Shown here: positions 8,024 through 15,886 of the stretch, piece by piece
Layout: each line of letters starts with the position of its first letter
Numbering within the stretch: position 1 is the stretch's first letter
From: Microvirga zambiensis WSM3693
GTDB taxonomy: Bacteria > Pseudomonadota > Alphaproteobacteria > Rhizobiales > Beijerinckiaceae
NCBI RefSeq assembly: GCF_016735695.1
Contig: NZ_JAERQD010000019.1
Span: 1-64,000 of the forward strand
Reading direction: 5' to 3'
DNA: 64,000 nucleotides
The notes under the pieces: generated by a model
What the model was told of the DNA's origin: nothing
The model's input: the letters and a program-made list of their open reading frames with translations, nothing else
Database searches by the model: none
Position numbers and translations under genes: made by a program

Positions 8024-8184
8024 GAGCTTACGCCCTCGTCGCGTTTCCGCTCGCAATCCCGCTTCGGAATCTGCTGCGGAGCCTGCTTGTCCTGGGCGAT
8101 GACGGTCCCGACGGTGGGCACCTCCGTCGCGTAGGATGGAACGGCGAGGGCTGTCAGGACGGCAAGGGAGAGAATGCGGAGCAT
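8020..8184 (-). CDS. Small secreted peptide, 54 residues, unknown function
   Basis: The reading frame from ATG 8184 encodes MLRILSLAVLTALAVPSYA, a credible signal peptide with an SYA cleavage site. A short polar mature part of about 35 residues follows, containing one Cys (KRDCERKRD). I do not recognise a family. The stop overlaps the convergent BrkB-like gene by 4 bp, and codon usage is GC-rich like its neighbours. It is real if the signal peptide is functional; the single cysteine might support dimerisation. Confidence 0.5.
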   Translation of the reverse strand: MLRILSLAVLTALAVPSYATEVPTVGTVIAQDKQAPQQIPKRDCERKRDEGVSS

Positions 8185-8220
8185 GATCGGTCAATCCTTG
8201 GTCGATGCAGGCCGATGCTA

Positions 8221-8292
8221 GCGCATCATGCGGACCCAGCGGGACGCGCCAGCGAAAAGTGGATCCGGTTTTCCGCACCCAACGATGTGCCG
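8221..8292. repeat. R5-family repeat (copy B)
   Basis: It contains GCGCATCATGCGGACCC and GAAAAGTGGATCCGGTTTTCCGC with a terminal CAACGATGTGCC, a diverged copy of the R5 double hairpin. It lies between the small secreted peptide gene and the sigma factor gene. Confidence 0.6.
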
Positions 8293-8319
8293 GCAAAAGC
8301 CGTGGCCGCTCGGCAGCGA

Positions 8320-8871
8320 TCAAAGGCTAGCATGCATCAGGAGTGCGGCCCTGACGAGACGGTCGGGGCCGAAATCGTCATTGGCGTCGAACTGCAGCAA
8401 TTCGGCAAGGCGGGTGCGGGCACGGTTGATGCGGCTCTTGATGGTGCCGATATTCGTGCCGCAGATCCGCGCCGCATCCTCATAGGACAATCCCTCGGCG
8501 CCGACGAGCAGGAGCGCCTCGCGCTGATCGAAGGGGAGCTTGCTCAGAGCCTTCATCATATCGGTGAAATCGAGGCGGGAGCCCTGATCCGGCATCACCG
8601 CGACCTTCTCGGCCCAGGACCCCTCCGGATCTTCGACCTCGCGCTTTCGCCTGCGGGCCTGGGTGAGGAAATCGTTGCGCAGGATCGTGAACAGCCAGGC
8701 CTGCATGCTGGTGCCGGGCTGGAACTTGTCGAGATTGCTCAGGCCCTTGAGAAGGGTGGCCTGCACCAGATCGTCGGCTCTGTCGACGCTGCCGGAGAGG
8801 GAGATAGCAAAAGCCCTCAGATGCGGAATTGCGCTGAGCATCTGCTGCTTGAGGGAGTTTTCGACGGACAA
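8320..8871 (-). CDS. EcfG-type ECF sigma factor
   Basis: This sigma-70-family ECF factor (183 residues from TTG 8871) has region 2 (HLRAFAISLSGSVDRADDLV, then AWLFTILRNDF) and region 4 (LPFDQREALLLVGAEGLSYEDA, then GTIKSRINRARTRL). The linker REVEDPEGSW resembles the REVED motif of EcfG, the general-stress sigma factor of alphaproteobacteria. The TTG at 8871 has GGAAGGGG 8 bp upstream; an earlier TTG (8889) lacks a Shine-Dalgarno sequence. No nepR or phyR lies beside it, so it may be an accessory EcfG paralog. A perfect EcfG promoter lies about 200 bp away on the other strand. Confidence 0.85.
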   Translation of the reverse strand: MSVENSLKQQMLSAIPHLRAFAISLSGSVDRADDLVQATLLKGLSNLDKFQPGTSMQAWLFTILRNDFLTQARRRKREVEDPEGSWAEKVAVMPDQGSRLDFTDMMKALSKLPFDQREALLLVGAEGLSYEDAARICGTNIGTIKSRINRARTRLAELLQFDANDDFGPDRLVRAALLMHASL

Positions 8872-9077
8872 TCTTCCAACCCCTTCCAATGCGAGTTTGC
8901 AGAAGACGCCTCCCGGCGGGCGAGCGCATTAACCTATGCAAAGCTTGGCCATATTCCATGAAAAGTGTCGCAGAGTCATGGTCAGAATCGCAGGGTGCGG
9001 GGAACAATTTCCTTGCTTCGGGCGCTTGGAGCCATTGAGGGACGCGCGTCGAGGCCATCTCGAAACGAGACAAAAGC

Positions 9078-9103
9078 GGAACGCCGGGGCTTCGGCCGCC
9101 GTT
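9078..9103 (+). promoter_or_regulatory. EcfG-type promoter GGAAC-N17-CGTT
   Basis: GGAAC at 9078-9082 and CGTT at 9100-9103 are separated by exactly 17 bp, an exact match to the alphaproteobacterial general-stress (sigma EcfG) consensus. The downstream ATG is at 9135, so the leader would be about 25 nt and include the Shine-Dalgarno CTGGAGGG. A second, weaker GGAAC site lies at 9001. Confidence 0.72.
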
Positions 9104-9134
9104 GTCACGCCAGTCCAGCGTTCTGGAGGGTATC

Positions 9135-9590
9135 ATGCGTCTTAACTTCAAAACCGTGATGGCCGCCGGCTTCGTACTCGTCGGTGCCGCGACCATTCAC
9201 CCCGCGCCGGCCGAAGCCCAGTGGCGCGGGGGGCGTTATTTCCCTGAAGGCGACACCTATGCTCCACATGCGTTCCGCGGGGGCGCTTATGGTCCTCGTT
9301 ACTACGGCGGGCGCTATTACGGATCCCGCGGCTATTATGGCCGTCGCGGCTATTATGGCGGTGGTTACTACGGTTCGCGCTATCGCTACGGCTATCCTTA
9401 CGGCTACTACCGGCGGCCCTATTATAACGGCGGCGCGGTCGCGGCAGGCGTGATCGGCGGCCTTGCCCTCGGGGCGATCGCAAGCACGGCCGCCAATCCG
9501 TATTATGGACCCCGTTGCGTCTATCAACCCCGGCGCGTCGTGAACGCTTATGGGCGGGTGGTCGTCCGCCGGATCCGCACCTGCTACTGA
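9135..9590 (+). CDS. Tyr/Gly/Arg-rich secreted protein, probable stress-induced
   Basis: This 151-residue protein has a signal peptide (hydrophobic VMAAGFVLVGAATIHPAPAEAQ) followed by a low-complexity region of YGGRYYG/RGYYG units (about residues 50-95). A short hydrophobic GVIGGLALGAIAS segment and a C-terminal part with two cysteines (RCVYQPR and the terminal RTCY) follow. Such proteins are common in Rhizobiales envelopes but have no assigned function. The ATG at 9135 follows CTGGAGGG. It sits behind a perfect EcfG promoter and ends at a strong terminator, so it is a single-gene unit. Confidence 0.75.
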   Translation: MRLNFKTVMAAGFVLVGAATIHPAPAEAQWRGGRYFPEGDTYAPHAFRGGAYGPRYYGGRYYGSRGYYGRRGYYGGGYYGSRYRYGYPYGYYRRPYYNGGAVAAGVIGGLALGAIASTAANPYYGPRCVYQPRRVVNAYGRVVVRRIRTCY

Positions 9591-9611
9591 GGTCGGCCGT
9601 GATGGATGGAG

Positions 9612-9635
9612 AGCCCCGCGACTGCGGGGCTTTTT
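9612..9635 (+). terminator. Rho-independent terminator
   Basis: The stem AGCCCCGC / GCGGGGCT has a GACT tetraloop and is followed by a T-run. It lies 21 bp after the stop of the Tyr/Gly-rich protein gene. Confidence 0.88.
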
Positions 9636-9642
9636 CAATCTG

Positions 9643-9813
9643 CGGAAAGTGCATTCCACTTTCGGGTCCGATGCTCCAGCGCATCGTGCGAAAAAGTGGA
9701 CCCGGTTATTCGCTGACGCGGCCCTTCGGGTCGCGTCCAACGATGCGCTCTTTAAAGAGTGGAGCATCGGATGGATCCCAAAAGTGCATTCCACTTTTGC
9801 GTCCGATGCTCTA
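9643..9813. repeat. R5-family repeat cluster (copy C)
   Basis: Three units lie in tandem: AGTGCATTCCACTTTCGGGTCCGATGCT, then GCGCATCGTGCGAAAAAGTGGACCCGG ending in CAACGATGCGC, then AGCATCGGATGGATCCC..GTCCGATGCT. It occupies almost the whole gap between the terminator and the RNase D gene. Confidence 0.7.
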
Positions 9814-9844
9814 GGACCATTCTCAGAGCAGTTTCGGAATTGCC

Positions 9845-10459
9845 ATGACAGCACGCTTCCATCGCGGCGATCTGCCCGCGACCTTCAAGCCCGGTCCCGC
9901 GATCGCCATCGATACGGAGACGCTCGGCCTCAATCCCCACCGGGACAGGCTCTGCGTGGTGCAGATCTCGACCGGGGACGGCACCGCCGACGTGGTGCAG
10001 ATCCTGAAGGACGGGCCGCTGCCGAAGAACCTGATCCGCGTCCTGTCCGACGAGAGCGTGCTCAAGATCTTCCATTATGCCCGCTTCGACCTCGCGGTGC
10101 TGTTCCACACCTTTGGCGTCATGCCGCGCCCGGTCTATTGCACCAAGGTCGCCTCGAGGCTCGTGCGCACCTATACCGACCGGCACGGCCTGAAGGATCT
10201 GGTGCGCGAGCAGCTCGGCATCGAATTGTCCAAGCAGCAGCAATCCTCCGATTGGGGTGCGGACACGCTCACGCCGGCCCAGCTCGATTATGCGGCCTCG
10301 GACGTGCTTCACCTGCATGCGCTCAAGGACAAGCTCGACCGGATGCTGGAGCGCGAGAACAGGCTCGGCATTGCGCACCAATGCTTCGGCTTCCTGCCGA
10401 CCCGGGCCCAGCTCGATCTGCTCGGCTGGGAAGCCACGGATATTTTTGCCCATTCTTGA
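9845..10459 (+). CDS. rnd: Ribonuclease D-like 3'-5' exonuclease
   Basis: This 204-residue DEDDy exonuclease has all catalytic residues visible: D23 and E25 in AIDTETLGL, D82 in HYARFDLAVL, and Y149/D153 in LDYAASDVLHL. It is the short alphaproteobacterial form with the nuclease domain only, lacking the HRDC domains of E. coli RNase D. It would trim RNA 3' ends, for example tRNA precursors. It precedes lptC, a conserved arrangement in Rhizobiales, but the 97-bp gap could hold a separate promoter. Confidence 0.88.
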   Translation: MTARFHRGDLPATFKPGPAIAIDTETLGLNPHRDRLCVVQISTGDGTADVVQILKDGPLPKNLIRVLSDESVLKIFHYARFDLAVLFHTFGVMPRPVYCTKVASRLVRTYTDRHGLKDLVREQLGIELSKQQQSSDWGADTLTPAQLDYAASDVLHLHALKDKLDRMLERENRLGIAHQCFGFLPTRAQLDLLGWEATDIFAHS

Positions 10460-10556
10460 CGCACACTTAAACTTTCCCTCATAAAACCCATATCCGTCAT
10501 AACATCGCCATGACCCTACGGCATGGCGCCGTGCCGACGATCAGGCGGAAGGGGTT

Positions 10557-11318
10557 TTGGACAAGGTGGCGGGAACTCAGGGCATCGCTATGCGCGAAGG
10601 CCCGGCCTCAAGGCCGGCCATACGGGCGCGCGCCTTCAGAAAGGCCCGTCGTCATTCCCGCTGGGTGCGTTTCGCCAAGGTTGCGATCCCCCTCGGTGCC
10701 CTGATCGGCATGGCCGGCGTTGGCGTGGTCGCCTATTACGACCCGTTTCGGAAGATCGAGAATTTGAGCTTCGGCTCCATCGGTGTGAGCGGGACCAACA
10801 TCACCATGGAGAGCCCGAAGCTGACCGGCTTCAAGAACGACAACCGCCCCTACGAGGTGACCGCCAGCGAGGCGACGCAGGATGTGCGCCGGCCCGATCT
10901 CGTGAATTTGAAGAACCTCAAGGCACGCATCGTGACCGACGAGCGTGGCGGTGTCGCAAGGCTCACGGCAGCGAGCGGGGTTCTCGACACCAAGAAGGAA
11001 CAGATGCGGCTGCGCCAGGACATCGTGGTCACGACCGATTCCGGCTACGAGGTCAAGCTCCGCTCGGCTTTCGTGCGTTTCAAGGCTGGTTCCGTCGTCT
11101 CCAACGAGCCCGTCTCCGTCTCCTTCGGCAACGGCACCATTGAGGCAGAGGGGCTCGATGTCGCGGATAACGGCAAGGTCATGAGCTTCAAGGGTCGCGT
11201 CCGCACGGTCCTCCAGCCCTCGTCGGGCTCCAACCCATCCGCACCGGACGCTGTCGGCACAGGCTCTACGGCTCCTCCCCCGGCTCCCGCACCCCAAAAG
11301 ACAAGTACCCGTCCATGA
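10557..11318 (+). CDS. lptC: LPS export system protein LptC
   Basis: This is the inner-membrane bitopic protein linking the LptBFG extractor to the periplasmic LptA bridge. It has one transmembrane helix (about residues 40-60, VAIPLGALIGMAGVGVVAYY) after a basic N terminus, then a LptC/OstA-like beta-jellyroll. The C-terminal tail is Pro/Ser-rich. The start is uncertain: TTG 10557 has AAGGGG very close upstream, and ATG 10590 (MREGPAS) is a good alternative. It overlaps lptA by 4 bp (ATGA), which indicates translational coupling. Confidence 0.87.
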   Translation: MDKVAGTQGIAMREGPASRPAIRARAFRKARRHSRWVRFAKVAIPLGALIGMAGVGVVAYYDPFRKIENLSFGSIGVSGTNITMESPKLTGFKNDNRPYEVTASEATQDVRRPDLVNLKNLKARIVTDERGGVARLTAASGVLDTKKEQMRLRQDIVVTTDSGYEVKLRSAFVRFKAGSVVSNEPVSVSFGNGTIEAEGLDVADNGKVMSFKGRVRTVLQPSSGSNPSAPDAVGTGSTAPPPAPAPQKTSTRP

Positions 11319-11959
11319 TGAGTCTCTCCCGCGCCGCCCTGGCCATCGCGCTTCTCTCGTCCCTTCCCGTCGGAGCCGCCTTCGCTCAGGCGAGCAAGGA
11401 GCGTGCCGTCGGTTTCGGCAATTTCGGCTCCAGCAAGGAGCCGATCAAGATCGACGCCAACAAGCTCGACGTGTTCGACAAGGAAGGCCGCGCGGTCTTC
11501 ACCGGCGACGTGGTCGCGGTTCAGGGCGAGAGCACCATGAAGTGCACGATCATGACCGTGTTCTACGAGCAGCGCGACCAGAATGCCGGCCAGGCCGCGC
11601 CCGCGGCGCAGTCGGCGGACGACAGCGCCATCAAGAAGATCGACTGCAAGGGCCCGGTCACCATCGTCTCGCGCACCCAGGTCGCGACCGGCGAGAACGC
11701 AACCTTCGACCGCGGCTCGAACAAGATCATGCTCGTCGGCAACGCCACCTTGAGCGACGGCCCGAATGTGACCAAGGGCGAGCGGGTGCTCTACGACATC
11801 AATACCGGCGTCGCCAATATCGAGACCGCCCCCGGCGGACGCGTGCGAGCGCTGTTCGTGCCCGGCAGCGGTGGGCCGGCCCCGACAGGTGCCGGAAATG
11901 CTCCGCCTGCGGCCGGCAACGCCAAGCCGAAGCCGCAGCAGAGGCCGGCGACGAACTAG
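11315..11959 (+). CDS. lptA: Periplasmic LPS transport protein LptA
   Basis: This 214-residue protein has a signal peptide (ALAIALLSSLPVGAAFAQ) and an OstA/LptA beta-jellyroll domain (from PIKIDANKLDVFDKEGRAVF to about residue 170). Its C terminus is disordered and rich in Ala, Pro and Gly. It forms the filament that carries LPS across the periplasm between LptC and LptD. A central insertion (QNAGQAAPAAQSADD) with two cysteines on either side (MKCTI, KIDCKG) may form a disulfide. It lies between lptC (4-bp overlap) and lptB. Confidence 0.9.
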   Translation: MMSLSRAALAIALLSSLPVGAAFAQASKERAVGFGNFGSSKEPIKIDANKLDVFDKEGRAVFTGDVVAVQGESTMKCTIMTVFYEQRDQNAGQAAPAAQSADDSAIKKIDCKGPVTIVSRTQVATGENATFDRGSNKIMLVGNATLSDGPNVTKGERVLYDINTGVANIETAPGGRVRALFVPGSGGPAPTGAGNAPPAAGNAKPKPQQRPATN

Positions 11960-12004
11960 AGCGGGAACTTCCCCGCATCGATCATTCCAGGGACAGATCT
12001 GCCT

Positions 12005-12850
<846 letters not shown>

Positions 12851-12860
12851 TTTAGGATTA

Positions 12861-13069
12861 TCGGTAGTGACTCAGTTTGAGTTCTGATGAGGGCCGGCAC
12901 ACCGTCATTCCGGGGCCGCGCAGCGGAACCCGGAACCCATAACCGCTAACTCTGTCGAACAAGGCGGCGAGCGTCCAGCTCTTCGGAAATGTCGTGGCTA
13001 TGGGTTCCGGGCGCGCCTACGGCGCCCCGGAATGACAGGGCGGGGCCAAATTTAAGTCGCTACCGGATT
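12861..13069. repeat. Long palindromic MITE-like element, family R2 (copy A)
   Basis: The outer ends GGTAGTGACT and AAGTCGCTACC pair imperfectly. Inside are GTCATTCCGGGG and CCCCGGAATGAC, with GGAACCCAT and ATGGGTTCC. Positions 12879-12940 match 58642-58703 in reverse orientation over 62 bp with three differences. A shorter relative is at 47618-47762. It fills the gap between lptB and rpoN. Confidence 0.8.
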
Positions 13070-13155
13070 ATTGCCCTTTTGACGCCGGCCGACGGAGCGC
13101 GGTAAAAGGACCGGGGCATGCAAGAAGCATGCCTAAATTTCTCCGGAGCGCGTTC

Positions 13156-14580
13156 ATGGGTGCAATGCAACGGCTGGAATTGCGCCAGGGCCAGTCCCTG
13201 ACGATGACTCCCCAGCTCGTGCAGTCCATCAAGCTCCTGCAGCTCTCCCATGCGGAACTCGCCGCCTATGTGGAGGCCGAGCTCGAGCGCAACCCGCTCT
13301 TGCAGGAGGGCGAATCCCCGGCCGATGCGCCCGTGCCGAGCCTTGCCGATTTTCTGCGTGCGAAGCAGCGGGCGGAGGCCGCCGGTCCGCGTGTCGTGCC
13401 CGGCCCGCCCCCATCCCGCAGCGAGGCCATGCCGGCCTCCTCAGGCCAGCCCGCCGGCTCCGGCCACAGCGAGCTCAAGCCGGAAATGGAGGCGACGCTC
13501 GCGCAGGCCACGAGCCTTGCCGGTCACCTTGAGGCACAGCTCGATCTCGCCACCGCCGATCCCCGCCTGCGCCGCATCGGCGAACATCTGATCCACGATC
13601 TCGACGAAGCCGGATACCTCACGGAAGACCTGTCGGAGATCGCGGCCCGGCTCGAGGTCGGGCTCGACGAAGCAGCGTCCGTGCTGAGCCTCATCCAGAG
13701 CTTCGAGCCGTCCGGAATCGGCGCGCGCGATCTCGCCGAATGCCTCGCGATCCAGCTGAAGGAGCGCGACCGGCTCGATCCGGCCATGCAGGCGCTTCTC
13801 GCCCATCTCCACCTCGTCGCGCGGCAGGATTTCGCAGGCCTGCAGAAGGTGTGCGGCGTCGATCATGAAGATCTCGCCGACATGCTGGCCGAGCTGCGCA
13901 GCCTGGAGCCAAAGCCCGGCCTCGCCTTCACGCCGGCACCGGTCGACGTGCTCGTGGCGGATGTGCTGGTCCGGTCCACACCCGACGGCGGCCTCGCGGT
14001 CGAGCTGAACCCGGACACCCTGCCGAGGATCCTGCTCAATCGCTCCTATTATGCGGAAGTGGCGAAAGTCGTGCGCAAGGACGAGGACAAGAGCTTCCTG
14101 TCCGACTGCCTGCAGACCGCAAGCTGGCTCACCCGAAGCCTCGATCAGCGGGCCCGGACGATCCTGAGGGTGGCGGCCGAGATCGTCCGCCAGCAGGAGG
14201 ACTTCTTTCGCGAGGGCGTCTCGGGTCTGCGCCCGATGACCCTCAGGAGCGTGGCCGAAGCGATCGGGATGCACGAATCCACGATCTCGCGGGTGGCCGC
14301 GAACAAGGCCCTCGGCACAGAGCGCGGTACGCATCCGATGCGGTTCTTCTTCAGCGCCGCGACCGGCGAGGGCGAGCATTCCGCCAAGGCGGTGAGGCAC
14401 CGAATCAGGCAGCTGATCGAGGGAGAGAATCCCAGGATGGTGCTCTCGGATGAGGCAATTGCCCAGAAATTGAAAGCGGAGGGCATCCAGGTCGCCCGGC
14501 GCACCGTCGCCAAATACCGGGAAGCGATGCGCCTCCCGTCATCGTCCGACCGACGCAGGATTCACCGGGCCAAAGGCTGA
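13156..14580 (+). CDS. rpoN: RNA polymerase sigma-54 factor RpoN
   Basis: This sigma-54 factor is about 474 residues from ATG 13156. The N-terminal activator-interacting region has LELRQGQSLTMTPQLVQSIK, an acidic/proline linker follows, and the core-binding and DNA-binding domains include MHESTISRVAANK. The C-terminal RpoN box reads ARRTVAKYREA. ATG 13156 has GGAG at 7 bp; an ATG at 13129 would add nine atypical residues. It is needed for transcription from GG-N10-GC promoters, typically nitrogen and motility genes. It is followed by hpf and ptsN, the conserved rpoN cluster. Confidence 0.95.
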   Translation: MGAMQRLELRQGQSLTMTPQLVQSIKLLQLSHAELAAYVEAELERNPLLQEGESPADAPVPSLADFLRAKQRAEAAGPRVVPGPPPSRSEAMPASSGQPAGSGHSELKPEMEATLAQATSLAGHLEAQLDLATADPRLRRIGEHLIHDLDEAGYLTEDLSEIAARLEVGLDEAASVLSLIQSFEPSGIGARDLAECLAIQLKERDRLDPAMQALLAHLHLVARQDFAGLQKVCGVDHEDLADMLAELRSLEPKPGLAFTPAPVDVLVADVLVRSTPDGGLAVELNPDTLPRILLNRSYYAEVAKVVRKDEDKSFLSDCLQTASWLTRSLDQRARTILRVAAEIVRQQEDFFREGVSGLRPMTLRSVAEAIGMHESTISRVAANKALGTERGTHPMRFFFSAATGEGEHSAKAVRHRIRQLIEGENPRMVLSDEAIAQKLKAEGIQVARRTVAKYREAMRLPSSSDRRRIHRAKG

Positions 14581-14690
14581 CAGGCCCTGGATTTCAAGGC
14601 TTGCATTGGCTTTCATTCGGATCATCATCGTCCCAAGCGCCGCCGATCGGCTATCCCAACCAAGCGACGGTGCAAGGGGAGGGAACCACG

Positions 14691-15260
14691 ATGACATTGA
14701 GGGTGTCGGGGAAGAATCTCGATATCGGCGAAGCCCTTAGGTCTCAAGTTCAGGCACGGATGGCGGGAGCGCTGTCGAAATATTTCGATGGCGGCTACAC
14801 GGGCCACGTGACTGTCACCCGCGACGGCACCGGCTTCCGTACCGAATGCGTGCTCCACCTGACCTCCGGCATGACCCTGGAAGCCTCCGGCGCGGCTCAG
14901 GATGCCTATGCCAGCTTCGACCAGACGGCGGGCCGAATCGAAAACCGCCTTCGCCGCTACAAGCAGCGGCTGAAGGACCGGACCGGTCCGGCGACGGGGC
15001 GCGCGGGCAACGGCCTCGAGATGGCCTATTCCGTCCTGGCCGCTCCGGGCGACGAGGAGGAGAGCTATCACCCTATGGTGATTGCGGAAACCACGAAGCC
15101 GCTGCACGCGTTCTCGGTCAGCGACGCTGTGATGCAGCTCGATCTGACGGGAGCGCCCGCTCTTGTGTTCATCCACGCTAGCACCGGACGCGTGAACGTC
15201 GTATATCGCCGCGGCGACGGGGCGATCGGATGGGTCGATCCGCCGCTCGCACAGCCTTGA
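14691..15260 (+). CDS. hpf: Ribosome hibernation promoting factor, long form
   Basis: This 189-residue protein starts at ATG 14691 behind AAGGGGAGGG. The N-terminal ribosome-binding domain (TLRVSGKNLDIGEALRSQV to about residue 100, ending RLKDRTG) is linked to a C-terminal domain (from about 130, VIAETTKPLHAFSVSDAVMQL) of the kind that dimerises 100S ribosomes in long HPF. It would inactivate ribosomes in stationary phase. An in-frame extension to 14601 lacks family similarity and is rejected. Confidence 0.93.
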   Translation: MTLRVSGKNLDIGEALRSQVQARMAGALSKYFDGGYTGHVTVTRDGTGFRTECVLHLTSGMTLEASGAAQDAYASFDQTAGRIENRLRRYKQRLKDRTGPATGRAGNGLEMAYSVLAAPGDEEESYHPMVIAETTKPLHAFSVSDAVMQLDLTGAPALVFIHASTGRVNVVYRRGDGAIGWVDPPLAQP

Positions 15261-15277
15261 CGGGGTGTACCTCTTCT

Positions 15278-15293
15278 TGGCCCGGTTCTTGCG
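15278..15293 (+). promoter_or_regulatory. Sigma-54-type promoter upstream of ptsN
   Basis: TGGCCCG-N4-TTGCG has the invariant GG (15279-15280) and GC (15291-15292) separated by exactly 10 bp. It differs from the consensus TGGCACR-N4-TTGCW only at the A and the final W. The predicted transcript would start near 15304, 40 bp before ptsN. No enhancer-binding site was identified. Confidence 0.5.
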
Positions 15294-15343
15294 TGGAACG
15301 GTGAGAGGCCTTCCAGGCTTCACATCATAATGCAGCGTGATCG

Positions 15344-15802
15344 ATGCCCTTGCTGGATTTTCTAGACCCTCGAGCCGTCCTGCCCGCCTTGCGCGTCAAC
15401 GGCAAGAAGCAGGCTCTTCAGGAACTGGCCTCCCATGCGGCCCGCCTTACGGGTGTTTCCGATACCGCCATCTACGAGGCGCTTCTGCAACGCGAGCGCC
15501 TCGGCTCGACCGGGATCGGCGAGGGCATCGCCATCCCTCACGGCAAGCTGCCCGGTCTGACCCGGATCTTCGGCCTGATCGCACGCCTCGAGAAGCCGGT
15601 CGATTTCGAGGCCCTCGATGCCCAGCCCGTGGACGTGCTCTTCCTTCTCCTTGCTCCCGAGGGCGCCGGAGCCGATCACCTGAAGGCCCTGGCACGGGTG
15701 GCCCGCGTCCTGCGTGAGCCCGGGCTCATCGAAAGGGTACGGGTGACGCGGGACGCCGCCGCCCTCTACGCCATCATGACCGAGCTGCCGAAGGCCGCCT
15801 GA
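15344..15802 (+). CDS. ptsN: PTS IIA-Ntr regulatory protein PtsN
   Basis: This 152-residue EIIA domain of the nitrogen phosphotransfer system carries the phosphoacceptor His66 in the motif GIAIPHGKL. It receives phosphate from PtsP through NPr and regulates processes such as potassium transport and stress responses rather than sugar uptake. It lies third in the rpoN-hpf-ptsN block, 83 bp after hpf. That gap holds a sigma-54-like promoter, so ptsN may have its own RpoN-dependent transcript. Confidence 0.93.
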   Translation: MPLLDFLDPRAVLPALRVNGKKQALQELASHAARLTGVSDTAIYEALLQRERLGSTGIGEGIAIPHGKLPGLTRIFGLIARLEKPVDFEALDAQPVDVLFLLLAPEGAGADHLKALARVARVLREPGLIERVRVTRDAAALYAIMTELPKAA

Positions 15803-15886
15803 GCTCGGTTTCTAACCTAACGTAAAGACCTCTTTAACCGCTCCGCCGCAATCCTGCCGCAAAGTCCTAAAAAGGGGATTCGGGGG

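Noticed and set aside
9001..9027. Second EcfG-like site GGAAC-N17-CGCTT
   Set aside because: The -10 part deviates, and a perfect site lies 77 bp downstream and nearer the gene.
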